DNA of 64,000 nt from the NCBI RefSeq assembly GCF_000189635.1, contig NW_002476380.1, forward strand, positions 186,001 to 250,000, given 5' to 3'. The position numbers and the translations under genes were made by a program. Positions 1-12,106 of this stretch are shown piece by piece (position 1 is the first letter of the stretch; every line of letters begins with the position of its first letter). The stretch is from Tetrahymena thermophila SB210. Lineage: Eukaryota > Ciliophora > Oligohymenophorea > Hymenostomatida > Tetrahymenidae. The notes under the pieces are model-generated. The model was not told where the DNA came from, did not search any database, and saw nothing but the letters and a program-made list of their open reading frames with translations.

Positions 1-3000
1 TATTACTTACTCACATAAGGAACAATTTCTTAAACTGAGATATTTTAATTGAGTTGCTTTCAATTTTAAAAGCAATTTTAAACTTTATCCTGTATTTACT
101 TTATCTCCTTTTAGCATAGGATTATCTGCAATTGAGAAATTCTCTAAATTTTTGACGTGACTAACTATCTATGTTACAACTGCATTTAAACTACTACCTG
201 TTAATCCTACATTTTCTAAGTACACTCCAGTAATTGTGCTAGAAAAAGTGAAAAATCCTTTTAAAATATTATTCCATTAAATATCAGAAATATCAGTATT
301 TTTTGATAGTTTTATGGTTAAATCATGAATTTGACAGTCTATTTTATTTAATTAAACATTTTGCTTAGATAAATTTTAAAATAAAATGATTACTGTTTGC
401 TCCTAAATTTTTTTAATTTAATTCAAGCCATATTGTTTATACTTTTTCAGGATATTTTATGTAGACTTCTAAATGTTTAATTTTGTTAAAAGACAGAAGA
501 ATATCTATTTTTTACAATAAATTAAAAATTATTTAAATATTTATTTTTTAATAAACTAAAATTTTTTTAATTTTTACTTTTAAGGATATCAACACAACCA
601 ATCTAACTGCTGGCACACTAATCTCCTAACACAAACTTTTGCAAAATTTTTTAGGAAGTGTTGCAATCTAAGTCAAATCCACCTCTCAATTTGACTTTTT
701 AAGTAATCTCTTTCCTGTTATTTCTAAAAATTTGCATATTTTAATCTAAATTCTTTTTATATTCAATATTTTAAATGGAGATGTTATTGCAAAAATATAA
801 CAAGAAATTGTTTTTTAATTAAACAAGCATTTTTCTAGAAACTAAATTATTTAAAAAAGTAATATCATTTAGCCCATAAATACTTTTTTCAATCGGGTCT
901 TATAAAGTCTTTTGGTTAGCTTACTTAAGACCTTTAAGAAGGCATTCAGCTATCTAATCATTTATTTTGTTATCATTTAAGTTTATCTCTATCAAGTTAA
1001 TCTACTTTTAGCTCAGCAACCTAAAAATGATATTTTACCAAATTTATCCTGCTTATTTATCTTCAGAAAGCATATGGTTTCCTTTCATTATAAATTTGCT
1101 TAACTTCATCATGGGTATGCTTTAATTTTTAACTTCCACTTAAGCCTCCTCCAAAGCTTCAAGGATATCTATTAATTAATATTTAATGATTAAAAAAATA
1201 AATTTAATTAACATAAAAATCTGTTTTTTTCTTAAAAAATTTTTATTTTTATAACATTTTTCCTATTAAAAATATTTATTTACATGATATTTTTTATTTG
1301 TTTAACTAGTTATATGAAACATCAATTTTTTCTAAAGAATGACTGAAATTTAACATCAGAGATTTAATTAACATTTTCCAAGACTTTTCGCTTAAAGAAG
1401 GATTATGTGATAAATTTATGGATTTCAGACAATAAATATTTTTTGAGTGATTAGTAACTTCATAAAATAGCTTTTCTGAAATTTTTTGAGCCACTGAATT
1501 TGATGTAATTACCTATGATAACTCTAAGCATTAACAATTAATAATCAGCTCATATATTATAATAGATAAATCATTTGTTTACTCTTCATTATTAGGGATA
1601 AAATAACTACCAGAAAGGTTTAATACTTTTAATTATTCTAATCTTTTTTGCTTTTTAGTGATGAAGAGATAAAGACTATCTAAATGTTAACTTATATCTC
1701 CTAAATCTTACATATGGACTTCTTCCACATCCTTAAGATAATCAAAAACACACTAGAAAAATTTATTTAGCTTTCCTGAAATTAAAAATAATTAATAAAT
1801 AAAAAAATAATAATAATAAAAAAAGTAAAAACCTATTGCTAAAGGATTTCCAGATATGTTAATATATCTAAGGGAAGTTTAAATATTTGCAGAACTCTTC
1901 ATCCTATTTATTATTATACTCAAACCTTGAGAAGTCAATTATGTTTAGGATATATCTAAATGTCTTATCTTTGTGAAGTTAAAAACAGAATCAAATAAGT
2001 GATAAATTAAAGTTTAGTTTTTCTTATGATATACCTTATTACTAACATTTATTTCCTAAGAATCCTCAACAGCATATTTGAGAATAGTACTTGATCTTGC
2101 AGTTGTTTATTTAAGAGGATGTATTTCTTTTAAATGTATTTTTGAATGCTATAATGAAACAAGCCCATTATTATTTGAAGAAATTCCAAATTAAAAATGG
2201 CCTTAAATGGTGCTTATATGTAAGTTTTAATTATTTTGTAAATTTTATTAATCATAAATAAGATTTGTGTTAGAAAGATTTGTTTTTGAGAAATCTAAAT
2301 ATTTTAACCCAATCAATTTGCATTTGTCTTTTGCTTTAATAAACTCAAACATAAATTCTTCTGCACTGCTGATATCAAAACTACTTTCACTCAAATTTAA
2401 ATTAGTTATCGACGGCTGTGAGAAAAATATTCTGAAAATTTTTTGCCATTAGCAGTAGCCGCTCTTTAATTTAAGTCCACTTAAGTCAAGATTTAAAATT
2501 TTTGTATTTGTGCTTTCATAATTTTGATTTAAAGTTTTTATTCTGGGAATAAAATAATTTTATTAAAATCTTATTGTATCTAAAAGTGGAAATATTTTAT
2601 ATAATGTTTAATAAAATTCTTCGAACTCTATTGAATACTTTCCTATCCTACTAAGGCCAAACTTTTTCAGATGAAATAGAGGAGTACCAATTCTTTCAAG
2701 TTCTTAAGTTGCTATTTTAAGAGCTCTTTCCATTTCTTCTAAATAAACTTTAAAATAAAAAACCATATTAATTTTTGAAAAGAAAAGAAAAAAAATTTTT
2801 ACAATGTTCAAACTCTACATTTTCAAGCATAAACTCTTCTAAAGTATTTCCAAATAGAACAAAGAATTCAATCAAAAATTTTTTGAAATCAATAGGTTAA
2901 ATATCTTCTAAGTTGCTTATGTTCTTCAATTAAAAGGATTTTAGGTATGGAGACACTAATAAAGGATTAGAAAAATCTAAATATCTGTTAATATTCTGTT

Positions 3001-5342
3001 TTTTTCCAATTTCTTCTAACTAATTTCTGCAATTTACTAAACCAGCTATCAAACCAAGTAGAGCATCTTGCTAGAGTGTGGTTCCTTAAAAATCTATGGT
3101 AAATTCATGAACAAAAAATGCAATGCTTACTATTGATTTGAGATTTTTATTTTTAAAAATACTTGACTAAGAGCCAAATAACTTAAATTCTAAAAATGTT
3201 TTGTTTAACTAAATCAGCTTATCATTAAGCTTATTTTTCTTTCCTATTTCATTTTTTTGAAGTAGCTTAGACTCTAACATATCTAGAACTTATTGATTAT
3301 TCTTTAAATAAACTACTTATACGCTCTTACTATTGCATATAACTTCAGCCAGTAAATTTATGATTTCAGGATCAGCTCCTAAGAAACTCACTTAAGATAA
3401 ATCTAATTTTTAACAGAAATCTGTATACTGTATTCTGAAAAGCATATCAAGCATTAAATCATCAAGCTCATCATTGTAGCTTTCAAAGAGATACTTTAAA
3501 TATTAAAAATTGATGAAGTAAAGTTAAAAAAATTAAGCTTAAATAATATTATTATTTTTTAAATATTATTTGTTATTTCAGAATATTCTGATATTATTTA
3601 AAAATTAAAGAGAAAAAAGTAAGTCTTACGTCGTCATTAAAGATTAATGAGTAGTTTCTAGGATACAGGTTGAAAGGAAATAACTTGAAATAAGGGCGAG
3701 AAGATAAATAAGTGACTGATGAAAATAATGGCAAACACACTGCATTTTCCCTTTTTTCCCAGGCTATTTCAATTTATTTTCTAAAAATTTTCATAATCTC
3801 ATTGTAAGATGATGAATTTGTTGCTTGGGGGTTTTTCTGTATAATTAACTCTTCTAAATTTACTAAATCAGAGATATGAAGATGATTCTTATCTAAAAAG
3901 AGCAATTATAAATCATTCTCATTTAATTGGTTTTCTATAAATTTTATTGAACGAAGTTCATCAGAAAACCATAAAATTATATTTCTAATTAAAATTAGGG
4001 AATCTTAATTGATAATTGTGTTAATAAAATTAATTTCTTATAAAGTGGTAACTTCTCTTAAATTTTCAAAAATTGATTTTAGAGAGTTTTTACGTAAATT
4101 AGCTATATTTGTAAACACCAAGCAGCGCAAAGATTCTGCCTTTTAAGCTAAGTGCCTTTTAATGTAAAAAAAGGCTTTTTTATCCTAAAATGCAAGCTAA
4201 TTTATTATCATGACTTATCCATCACACTGTATACAGTATTCCATCTTTTTTACAACTTCGAATTCTTTTTAAATATCATCAAGAGTTTTCTTATACATTA
4301 CTCTCGAACGATTTATTTTTTTTGTATCTGCATTTTACAAAACATTTTACAAATTTAAAAGCATGTTTATTTTGCTATCATGCTATTTTTTTTTTTTTGA
4401 ACTAGAACTTTAATTCTATAAATCTTTTTCAGTTTCTAACAAATCTAAAGAAATTTCCTACAATTTAGGGAAGTCTCCGACGTAAAGATCATCTTATAAA
4501 AATATCATATAAAGTGCTTCGATACGTGATTTATTTGTTACCTTGCATTCCTTTATAGATATTGTTTTGAGAGAGAAGCGCTAAGCTCTGAGAAACTCCT
4601 TTAGAACATAGTCTTTAAACTGATAGCCCTCTAACTTAATGAAATCTTAATGTATGACTTTTTTATAACATTTCATCCCATCTATTTTCCTCAACTAATC
4701 AGAAAAAACCTAAAATTCGGGGCTAACATCTAGTTCCAATTATTATTCTTATTGCAAATATGTTTCTCTATGGTTCACTGACAAAATATTTGATTCAGAA
4801 CTCTCTTCTCTAAATATATTCTACCTTAATGGTTATAATTCACATTTTACCTTAAAGTGGTGAGTTAGACCTTATTTATTAGCCTCTTCTTATTCTTCGT
4901 TTTTATTATCTGTTTTTCTAGATGATTTCATAATTTCATCATTAGTTTCATTTTTATTCCCATCTTAAGTTAATCTCTTCCTTGTTTACTCTGAGCCATT
5001 TGTCAATGAAGTGTTATCAAATGCTAATACGGGGTATTCTTTTTCTTAACTGTTATGCATTTTCATCAACCTAAAATTATATGCACTATTTTTGATCTAA
5101 TCATAATCACTTTTTTCATCTATTGTTTCTAAAAATAATTGCTACCCATTCATCTTCTACTATGAAAACATAGGACCTCTGAAATAAGTAGGACTTAGAT
5201 TATCACCTTTATTATCTTCACATAAGTTATCTTCCTCTGTTTCATTCTTTACCGTGTGAATACTTTTACTTGAATACATTTAGATGTTATCCTATGTTTT
5301 TGTCCTTTTTTATTTTGCTGAAATTTGAGCAAGAATACTCAT
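1..5342 (-). CDS. Leucine-rich-repeat protein (3' end beyond left edge)
   Basis: The gene is read on the minus strand from the ATG at 5342 (MSILAQISAKQKR) and leaves the window at position 1, where a donor-like gtgagtaagt suggests the last visible exon is ending. The first ~250 residues are charged, low-complexity sequence. After that come irregular leucine-rich repeats: LVNLEELIIQKNP near 3.8 kb, LDLSQVSFLGADPEIINLL near 3.4 kb, LNLSGSYFIPNNEE near 1.6 kb and LKSINLSHNPSLS with LEKIDVSYN near 1.35-1.45 kb. They resemble ribonuclease-inhibitor-type repeats, common in large ciliate LRR families. Introns are evident as AT-rich gaps near 505-577, 1160-1290, 1777-1836, 2749-2801 and 3493-3629, and probably one between 4.2 and 4.4 kb where the frame changes; borders are approximate. 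LRRs mediate protein-protein contacts. No catalytic domain is visible, so the partner and location in the cell are unknown. Confidence 0.75.
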
Positions 5343-6873
5343 TTTATTAATATGAAATTAAGCCTTATTTCTACCTGGCAACCTATATTTAAATTACTTA
5401 TTTTCTTATATTTTATTTTTACTTTCTATGAGAATTGATGAATTAATATAATTATATAATAAATGTTAGTTATGAGATATTGCTATTTCGTTAAATTATT
5501 TTGCTCTATTATGTTTTACTACTTTATTTGAATTAATCAACTCATCTATTTTGATGAGGTTTTTTCATAACTTAGATAAGTGTATTGTATTAGCAAAAGA
5601 CATAAAAAGCTATTTTTTTTTTTGATTATTTTGTTTTTATTTACATAAATATGTTGTTGTTTAAATAAATAAGGACTAATAACATTACTTCTTACTGAAC
5701 TAAAAAAACAGAATTTTAGTAAATTTTAATAAACAAATTAATGTGTTTGGAAAATAAAAGAAAACTTTTTATTTTTTGAGGTTTAAAGCAAGGTTCCATT
5801 ATTATATAATTAATTTACTTTTAAAAAATAGCGATAAAAGGAAATTATAATCAATAAACTTAATTGGGTTTTAATAAACTTTTTATTTATCATAAATTTT
5901 CTTGCAAAAATAAACTCAAAATAAATAAAATAATATTTAATATTATTAATCTAAATTAGATTCTTAGGACCACATCAAATTTACAAAATATTAACCTAAT
6001 TTGCTATTTTTGATAAAACTGAAAATAAAAATGAAAATTAATAAAAAATATAATTTTAATAGTAAATTCACACTTTTTGATAATTTATTAAAGAATTTTT
6101 ATTTCAATTAATTAATTAATAAATTTATTTTATTTTTTATTAAATAAACAATAAAATAATACTAATATGTAAATTCAATAAAATAAAATAATTTATAATA
6201 AAGCATAAAATTAAATTATAAAAATAAAAAGCAAGAGAAATTATAATCAGTGCATTTAAAAAATCAAGGCTGAGCTTGCAAATTTTTTACCTTTGAAGCT
6301 TATTAATGAAATTGCCAAAAAGAGCCTTTTTTTTCTCCCTTGACCCTAAAATGCATTAATTTTAAATTCTCTATACCATATTTAGATCAATAAAGAAATA
6401 ATAATTATTATTTATTATTTGCTAATTTTAGTAAATTTGTTACTTTTAATTTAGAAATTTTAATTGATAAGTTATATTTAATAATAAATAATTTAGATAT
6501 GAGCATATGTGACACAATTATTTCATAATTTACCATTTTTATTTTAACAATGATTGATGAAATTAAAAAACTTTACATAAAATAAAGTAATAAACTTTAA
6601 ATTGGCAATTGTTTTAATTGAAATATGTTATTTGTTTATTACATTAAAATTGAAATATATTGTATTATTAATAATTTTTATGTATGTATAAAATCTAGTA
6701 GAAGACTAGCTCAACGAAGTAATATTAAAAACTATAACAAATATCTAAATAAAAATGTTTTGTATCAAAAAATAATATTTTTTATTTTAAATAGTTTATT
6801 TATTGATTTGTGTAAAGCAAATAAATATTTTAATATTTAGATTTGTTATATATAAATTAAATATAGGGTATTT
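5343..6873. other. Intergenic, upstream of LRR gene and downstream of DDI1
   Basis: About 1.5 kb of A/T-rich spacer with homopolymer runs and no frame resembling a protein on either strand. It must hold the LRR gene promoter and the DDI1 3' UTR. I see no distinct motif. Confidence 0.6.
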
Positions 6874-8643
6874 TCAAAATTTCATTGTCAGAATACTAGC
6901 TGCTAGCTCAACGTTACCTCCTGCAGCCTTTAAAGCATTTATTGCTTGTTCTCTTGTTGCTCCTAAGTTGATTAATTTTCCTATGTCATCCTCTCTAAAT
7001 CCTACAGTACCACCAATAATTTACGATGAGCTACTAGACTATCTTTACATACTTAAAGGAGGCTACTCTTGATTTCTTTTTTATTCTTCATCAAATAAGG
7101 CTTATTCTTATTCAATAGAAACTACTTTTTTAATATCTTTTTCATGTAAGAAAGGGACTTTAAGTTCTGAGTCTCCTAGCCAAAAATTAAGAGTGTTATC
7201 TCTTAAATTAACATTGCACTATTCACAAAATAATTAAAATGAGTTAATGAAATATACATTTAAAAAAATACTTAAAATCTTCTTAAATTATCTAAACCTA
7301 AAAGGAAATCTAAATTAATCGATTCAAGGATAGTGAAAGAACATTCAAATCTCTATTTATTTTGATTAAAAATTTTATATGACTTCTTTGGATTATATTT
7401 TTTATTACTTTATCTAATATCTAAATTGCGTATTTATGAATACGGCCAAGAATTTTTCCAGTTCCAACACCACTTGCCATACCAGAAAATCTTTTATCAA
7501 CTAATCTCATAAGTCTTTTTATTATTTATTATTATAACCTTTGGTTAAATAAAAATTATTGAATACCCACATCTCTCTGCACATGCTTTTGACATAATAG
7601 TACTTTCAGCACCTGTATCAACGAAGGCCTAGATTGGATGATCATTAATTACACAATCAATATAAAGCATTGTAATTTTTCCAAAAACTTCAGGAATATA
7701 TTCCTAAGCCATTTCTCTATTTAAATAATTATATCAAATTAAAATCTAAACAAATAAAATAAATAATACAAATTTTCATCAATAACTCTTTAGTTGATAA
7801 TTTCTTCTATCTTCTTTTAATTATCAGGGTTGAAAGGATCTTTTTCAAGCTCATCCTATTTATTGATATATAATTTATATTTAAATATGAAGGTTTTGAT
7901 TAATTATAGAATCTTACAAGTTCCTACTATTCTTTCATTCTCTTTTGAATTCTTTCTTGCTCCTTGATATAAATATTTAAATATTCAATTTTATGTATTT
8001 TATTATAAAATATTTTACAGTTTTTTACAAAAATTAAGCCAATTCATCATCAGTTCCGCTTTGAAGAAGCTGTGCTAGTTTAGGATTTTAATTTTTTAAA
8101 TTCTGTAAAATAAAAGGCTATTGCTTAATTTAATTCTTAAAATCTCTAGCTTATTATAAATATTTTTAGTGAATAGATTGATTAAGTGTGCTGCCAAATA
8201 AATTTGATAGAGCATTTGCAATATTTGTTGCATTATTTGTGAACTATTGATTGTTTATTTAATTGTTGTTAAATCCCATCATCTATTATTATCTACCAAA
8301 TTAGCTATTTTAAAGTTAAAAAAATGTTAATATTGACTTTATGAATAACTGAGTACTTTTGTTTGGTGCTTAATCTAATCATATCGTTGTCGCCACAATA
8401 TTCTCTAATCAAATTATTATTATTCATAAGCTAATTATTAGCAAACAATTCCTGAATTGCAACTGGAATTCCAAACTTTTTTATTATTACACCATCAAAA
8501 AATTAGAATATTAAATTAAAATACTATCAATTCTAATTTAATACCTCAATTTATAACACTTCTTTAATATCTATAACTCTTGAGTCGGCTTCAAATTCGA
8601 TTTCCTTAAATTAATCGTCCTCAGTTATAATTGTTATTTTCAT
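6874..8643 (-). CDS. DDI1: DDI1-type ubiquitin shuttle / aspartyl protease
   Basis: DDI1 (DNA damage-inducible 1) carries ubiquitylated proteins to the proteasome and has a retropepsin-like protease fold. All expected parts occur in order. The N-terminal ubiquitin-like domain (MKITIITEDDQF, then GDNDMIRLST) starts at 8643. A helical linker carries NPKLAQLLQSG and DPFNPDNQKKIEE, a block typical of DDI1. The protease domain has active-site motif FVDTGAEST near 7.62 kb, then RFSGMASGVGTGKILGRI and FLLGLDNLRR. A Ser-rich linker leads to a C-terminal UBA domain (NLGATREQAINALKAAGG) ending at the TGA at 6874-6876. Introns placed by frame are 8476-8544, 8305-8356 and 7963-8018; others interrupt the protease region near 7.75, 7.53, 7.37 and 7.25 kb. 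The protease is a host domain dimer in this family, not a retroviral remnant. The UBL-protease-UBA arrangement makes the assignment firm. Confidence 0.95.
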
Positions 8644-9210
8644 TTAAGAATGGCTTTAATTTTTACTTTGCTTTTTGAAATATTCAAATTTTTTTTATGC
8701 TTATTTTTTTAATTAAATTTTATTAAGATTTTATTAAATATTAATAAGTCAAATAAATAGACATATAATCGAGTTTAATATTAAAAATCTTTAAAAAAAA
8801 AAGAACAGTTAATATCTGATCTCGTTTCTTTAATGTTAATCAAATGGAAAACATATATTAATCAGTAATAATAAATATTAATAAATTTTGTTTATTATTT
8901 AAAATACTTCAAATATTTTCTAACTAATATTTATTATTTCTACTTATATTAAGAAGACTTCTACTTTGAAATAAGCAAACAAAGCGTTTATTAATATTAT
9001 TTTACTTAAACAACATTTTCAAAATTTATTAATTTCAATAAAAAATATGACTAAAATTATACAACTTAAAAAATTAATTTTATAATTATTCGCAGCCAAT
9101 AATTTAAGTTAGTTGGTAACACTACAAAAATGGTGGTGAAAAAAACATGTAAAATAAAATTTAGACAAAGAATTTTAGAACTAATTTGTTAATTTTAGAT
9201 TATTTTATTT
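8644..9210. other. Intergenic spacer
   Basis: A/T-rich spacer between the DDI1 start and the end of the next minus-strand gene. It should hold the DDI1 promoter. No coding frame or repeat was recognised. Confidence 0.6.
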
Positions 9211-9618
9211 TCAATTGTTATTGTCTCCATGATCATGTCCAGAAACACTTTGTGTTCCAATCTTTGCTTAATCTGCACAATTATCATTTATACAATTATA
9301 GAAAGGCAAAGCACTTTTCAAGTTTTAATTTTCATTAATATTAAGTTTAAAGCAATCTATTATATTTAGTCCATTTTAAGAAGGAGGACATTTTTTGAGC
9401 AGTTAAAAACAGTTATCATCACCACTGCAATCTTAAATGAAATTTCTACAGTTTTTCAACAAACAAAATTGAAGCTATAGCTATGGAGAATCAGGTAAAG
9501 TAGGAGGACCGCTTCTCTATCCACCTTAATGCTAAAAGTGACCTTAACGATCTGAATTCTAGTTCATTTACCCAAATGAAACGGCTAAAAATAAGCAAAT
9601 TAATATAATGTTTTTCAT
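9211..9618 (-). CDS. Small secreted Cys-rich protein
   Basis: Single-exon frame of 136 codons (135 residues) from the ATG at 9618 to the TGA at 9211-9213. It begins with a signal peptide, MKNIILICLFLAVSFG, followed by a Q/G/P-rich spacer of ~30 residues. The mature part has eight cysteines in a pattern FCLLKNC - DCSGDDNC - LLKKCPPSQNG - DC - NCINDNC, and a His/Asn tail. The protein should be exported or stored in secretory granules and be disulphide-bonded. No known family was identified. The LLKKCPPSQNG block closely matches LLKKCPPTQSG in the secreted protein at 40815-42021, and the C..C..C spacing resembles its neighbour at 10426-10884, so it probably belongs to a local secreted family. 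Standard-code translation would stop at codon 17 (TAA). Confidence 0.85.
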
Positions 9619-10425
9619 GATTTTCATTATTTATTTCTTTTTTTGTAGTTAATAATTTTTATTGTTTTTTAAAATTTTCAAACAAAAAAGCTGACTTTAG
9701 ACTAATGTCTTATGGCTTAATATTCATTCAATAATTCTGGCTAATTATTGATTCATCAAAACAAATAATTAAAATTAAGTAGCAAAATCTCATGAAAACT
9801 TAATTAAAATAAATTCAAGTAAAGCATCTTCTGAAAAATGTTCTGTTATTTTATAATAATTGAAGCTAAGCTATATATAGGTATGCAAAGTGTGAAGCAT
9901 ACTTTTTTTTTCAAAAAAACTATGGAAAAGAAAAAATTTTAATTAGTATTTATTTATTTATTTTACAGTCGATCAAAATTGTCTTTTAAATCTATAAATT
10001 AAGAGACAATTAGACTTAAATATTGGATAAATTTATTAATTTTATTCTATATAATCAAAATAAAAATACACTCCAAGATATTTTATAAAAACCTATATTT
10101 TGTGAGAAAAAGTTCAACAAATTTATTTTCCTAATTATTTTATTATCAAGAATTAATTGAATTATAAATAACAATAAAAAAAGGATAAATAACAAAGGGA
10201 TAAAGAGTTTTGTTTATAAAAGATTCTATGAAAGAATTAAACATTATACTTTTATATTAAATTTTTGTATTTTGATTTTAATTTAAATTAGAATAGATTA
10301 ATTTAGTCACCTATGAAATATTTTCATTTAAAATTCTTTAATTTATATAAATATAAAGTTCTATATATGCATATTTTTTTTACATCCAATTAAAATAAGT
10401 TTTTTTTATTATTCATTTGTTATGT
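9619..10425. other. Intergenic spacer
   Basis: About 0.8 kb of A/T-rich sequence between two tandem minus-strand secreted-protein genes. It includes the promoter of the 9211-9618 gene. Nothing else was recognised. Confidence 0.6.
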
Positions 10426-10884
10426 TCAATTATCAGAGTTTTCATCATGACATTAGGTGATTTAGTTAGCATAAAGACTGTTTGATTATTATAGACATTC
10501 AATAACAGAGATGTCGTCTTTAGATTCACAATCATTGAGTAATCTGTAACAAACTCTATCTTAGATGCAAGTGTTCAATTGTACAGAGCAAAATCTCTAA
10601 ATGATGTCAAGCTAGTTAAGATTTTTAGCTTTTTCATTATGGCATTTAGTGATTTCTTAAGCATAAAAGCTATTGCATTATTGTAGGCAATCAACAATGG
10701 TGATGTCATTCTGATTTTAGCATTTTGATATAGCTTAAGAACAAGCCTTGTTGTTAGTACAATTTTTCAATTATTCAGAGCAGTATTTCTTAATAATCTC
10801 TAGCTATCCAACATTTTTGGTTTAAATAAAGGAGGCACAGGCGAAGACAACAATAGCAACAAGGATTATATTTTATTTTTTCAT
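10426..10884 (-). CDS. Secreted Cys-rich protein with two internal repeats
   Basis: Single-exon frame of 153 codons (152 residues), ATG at 10884, TGA at 10426-10428. A clear signal peptide (MKKQNIILVAIVVFACASF) precedes two tandem ~60-residue repeats. Repeat 1 reads YCSEQLKNC..KACSQAISKC..IVDCLQQC..EITKCHNE; repeat 2 reads FCSVQLNTC..RVCYRLLNDC..VIECLQQ..QITQCHDE. The cysteine spacing C-x5-C-x5-C-x5-C-x10-C, with a further Cys about 14-18 residues on, is conserved, while the last Cys of the CLQQC block in repeat 1 becomes Ser in repeat 2. DNA identity between the repeats is visible at 10440-10620 versus 10625-10800. Function is unknown; it should be a disulphide-stabilised secreted or granule protein. 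It lies next to the Cys-rich gene at 9211-9618 in the same orientation, which suggests old tandem duplication. Confidence 0.85.
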
Positions 10885-11235
10885 TTTTTCTTTTTCTTTT
10901 TTACTAATTTGTTATTTTTGATTTGTTTTTAGAATTATATTATTCAATACTAGCTAATGATACTTATAATTAATTGCTAAAGAGTCAAAGAACTATTGAA
11001 TAATTGTGTTGATAAATTGGATGCTACATTACTTATGAAAGAATATTTCTCATAATAATAACAAAAGTCAATGCAAATATATAAAATTTATAAAAAACTT
11101 GAAATAAAGTAGTGATTACTATTTTTAATTAATAATGTCATTAAGTCTTAAAAATTTTATTTTTGTAAATAATTAGTAGAAGAAATAATCAATCAATCAA
11201 ACTTAATTTATTAATTAGAAATAAAATTTGAAATT
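10885..11235. promoter_or_regulatory. Divergent intergenic region
   Basis: About 350 bp separates the starts of the minus-strand gene at 10884 and the plus-strand gene at 11236, so it should hold both promoters. It is A/T-rich and shows no recognisable element. Confidence 0.45.
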
Positions 11236-11826
11236 ATGAAGACAGATTTGATGATACAGCAATTCGAGAAGTAAAAGAAAAAGTCTGAATTATGCGAAAA
11301 GTATTTTTAGAATATAAGAGAGAGATTAATATATAGTTCGGAACTCACAAAATATGAAATCAAGCACAGAGAGATGATTGTTATTTAAAAGTCTTTTTTT
11401 TAGGAATGGAGGATTGATGAAATAGGAACACTTTCTGGCCGTTGTGTCGGAGAGTTTTCAGAGATCAAAAAAGATTTAGAAGAAGAAGGAAAACAAGGAA
11501 GTGAAGAAGCATAAGAGATTTTGGATGAGTTTATCAAAACATTAAAATGTAAGACAATAAGTAGCAATAAGACTAAAAACGAAATGGAAGATATCATAGA
11601 GACATTTGATTAAGAAGGAGAGTTTGAAATTACAGAAGCTTTTTCTGAATAGGAAAGACATATGTATTTTGAAATAAAAGAATTGTTACAGAAAGATATT
11701 TACAGCACTATTTTACAGTATCATGAGAATCTGTAGGCAGAATTTTTAATACTTTTAGAAAAGTAAATAATATCAAACGACACAGATGTAGAGCAAGTAA
11801 TTTTTTAAATCTATGAATTTAACTGA
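11236..11826 (+). CDS. Unknown acidic, helical protein
   Basis: Intron-free frame of 197 codons (196 residues) from MKTDLMIQQFEKQKK to TGA at 11824-11826. Its low-bias, charged composition is typical of ciliate proteins, with many internal TAA/TAG glutamine codons. It looks helical, with Glu/Lys/Gln-rich runs such as EIKKDLEEEGKQGSEE and EIKELLQKD, and has no signal peptide or membrane segment. No family was recognised. The start is the first ATG in frame; an upstream ATG near 11129 does not splice in-frame to it. A further 3' exon cannot be excluded, but none is evident before the next gene starts 280 bp downstream on the same strand. Confidence 0.7.
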
Positions 11827-12106
11827 TAAATTTAAATTGAGTATTTGTTGTTTGTTGAGGAAATTAGAATGAAAATATTAAAAGCACTAAAAAAATTTTG
11901 AATGAACTTGATTAAAAATAATTTTTAAGAAAAATAAAAAATTATTTGGAAATAATTAATATAAATTGAGCTTGTTGATAAAAGCACTAAAAATTAATGA
12001 ATTATCTATCAACAATACTTTATTTAAATTAATAAAAATACAGGTGTTTTAAATTTATTTAAAACCAATCTTGAAATACAAAGTCCACAAAAGAAACTCC
12101 TTGGAA

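Noticed and set aside
7560-7660. Retroviral-type aspartyl protease motif (DTGA)
   Set aside because: It lies between a ubiquitin-like and a UBA domain in an intact, intron-bearing gene. That is the host DDI1 architecture, not a retroelement fragment.
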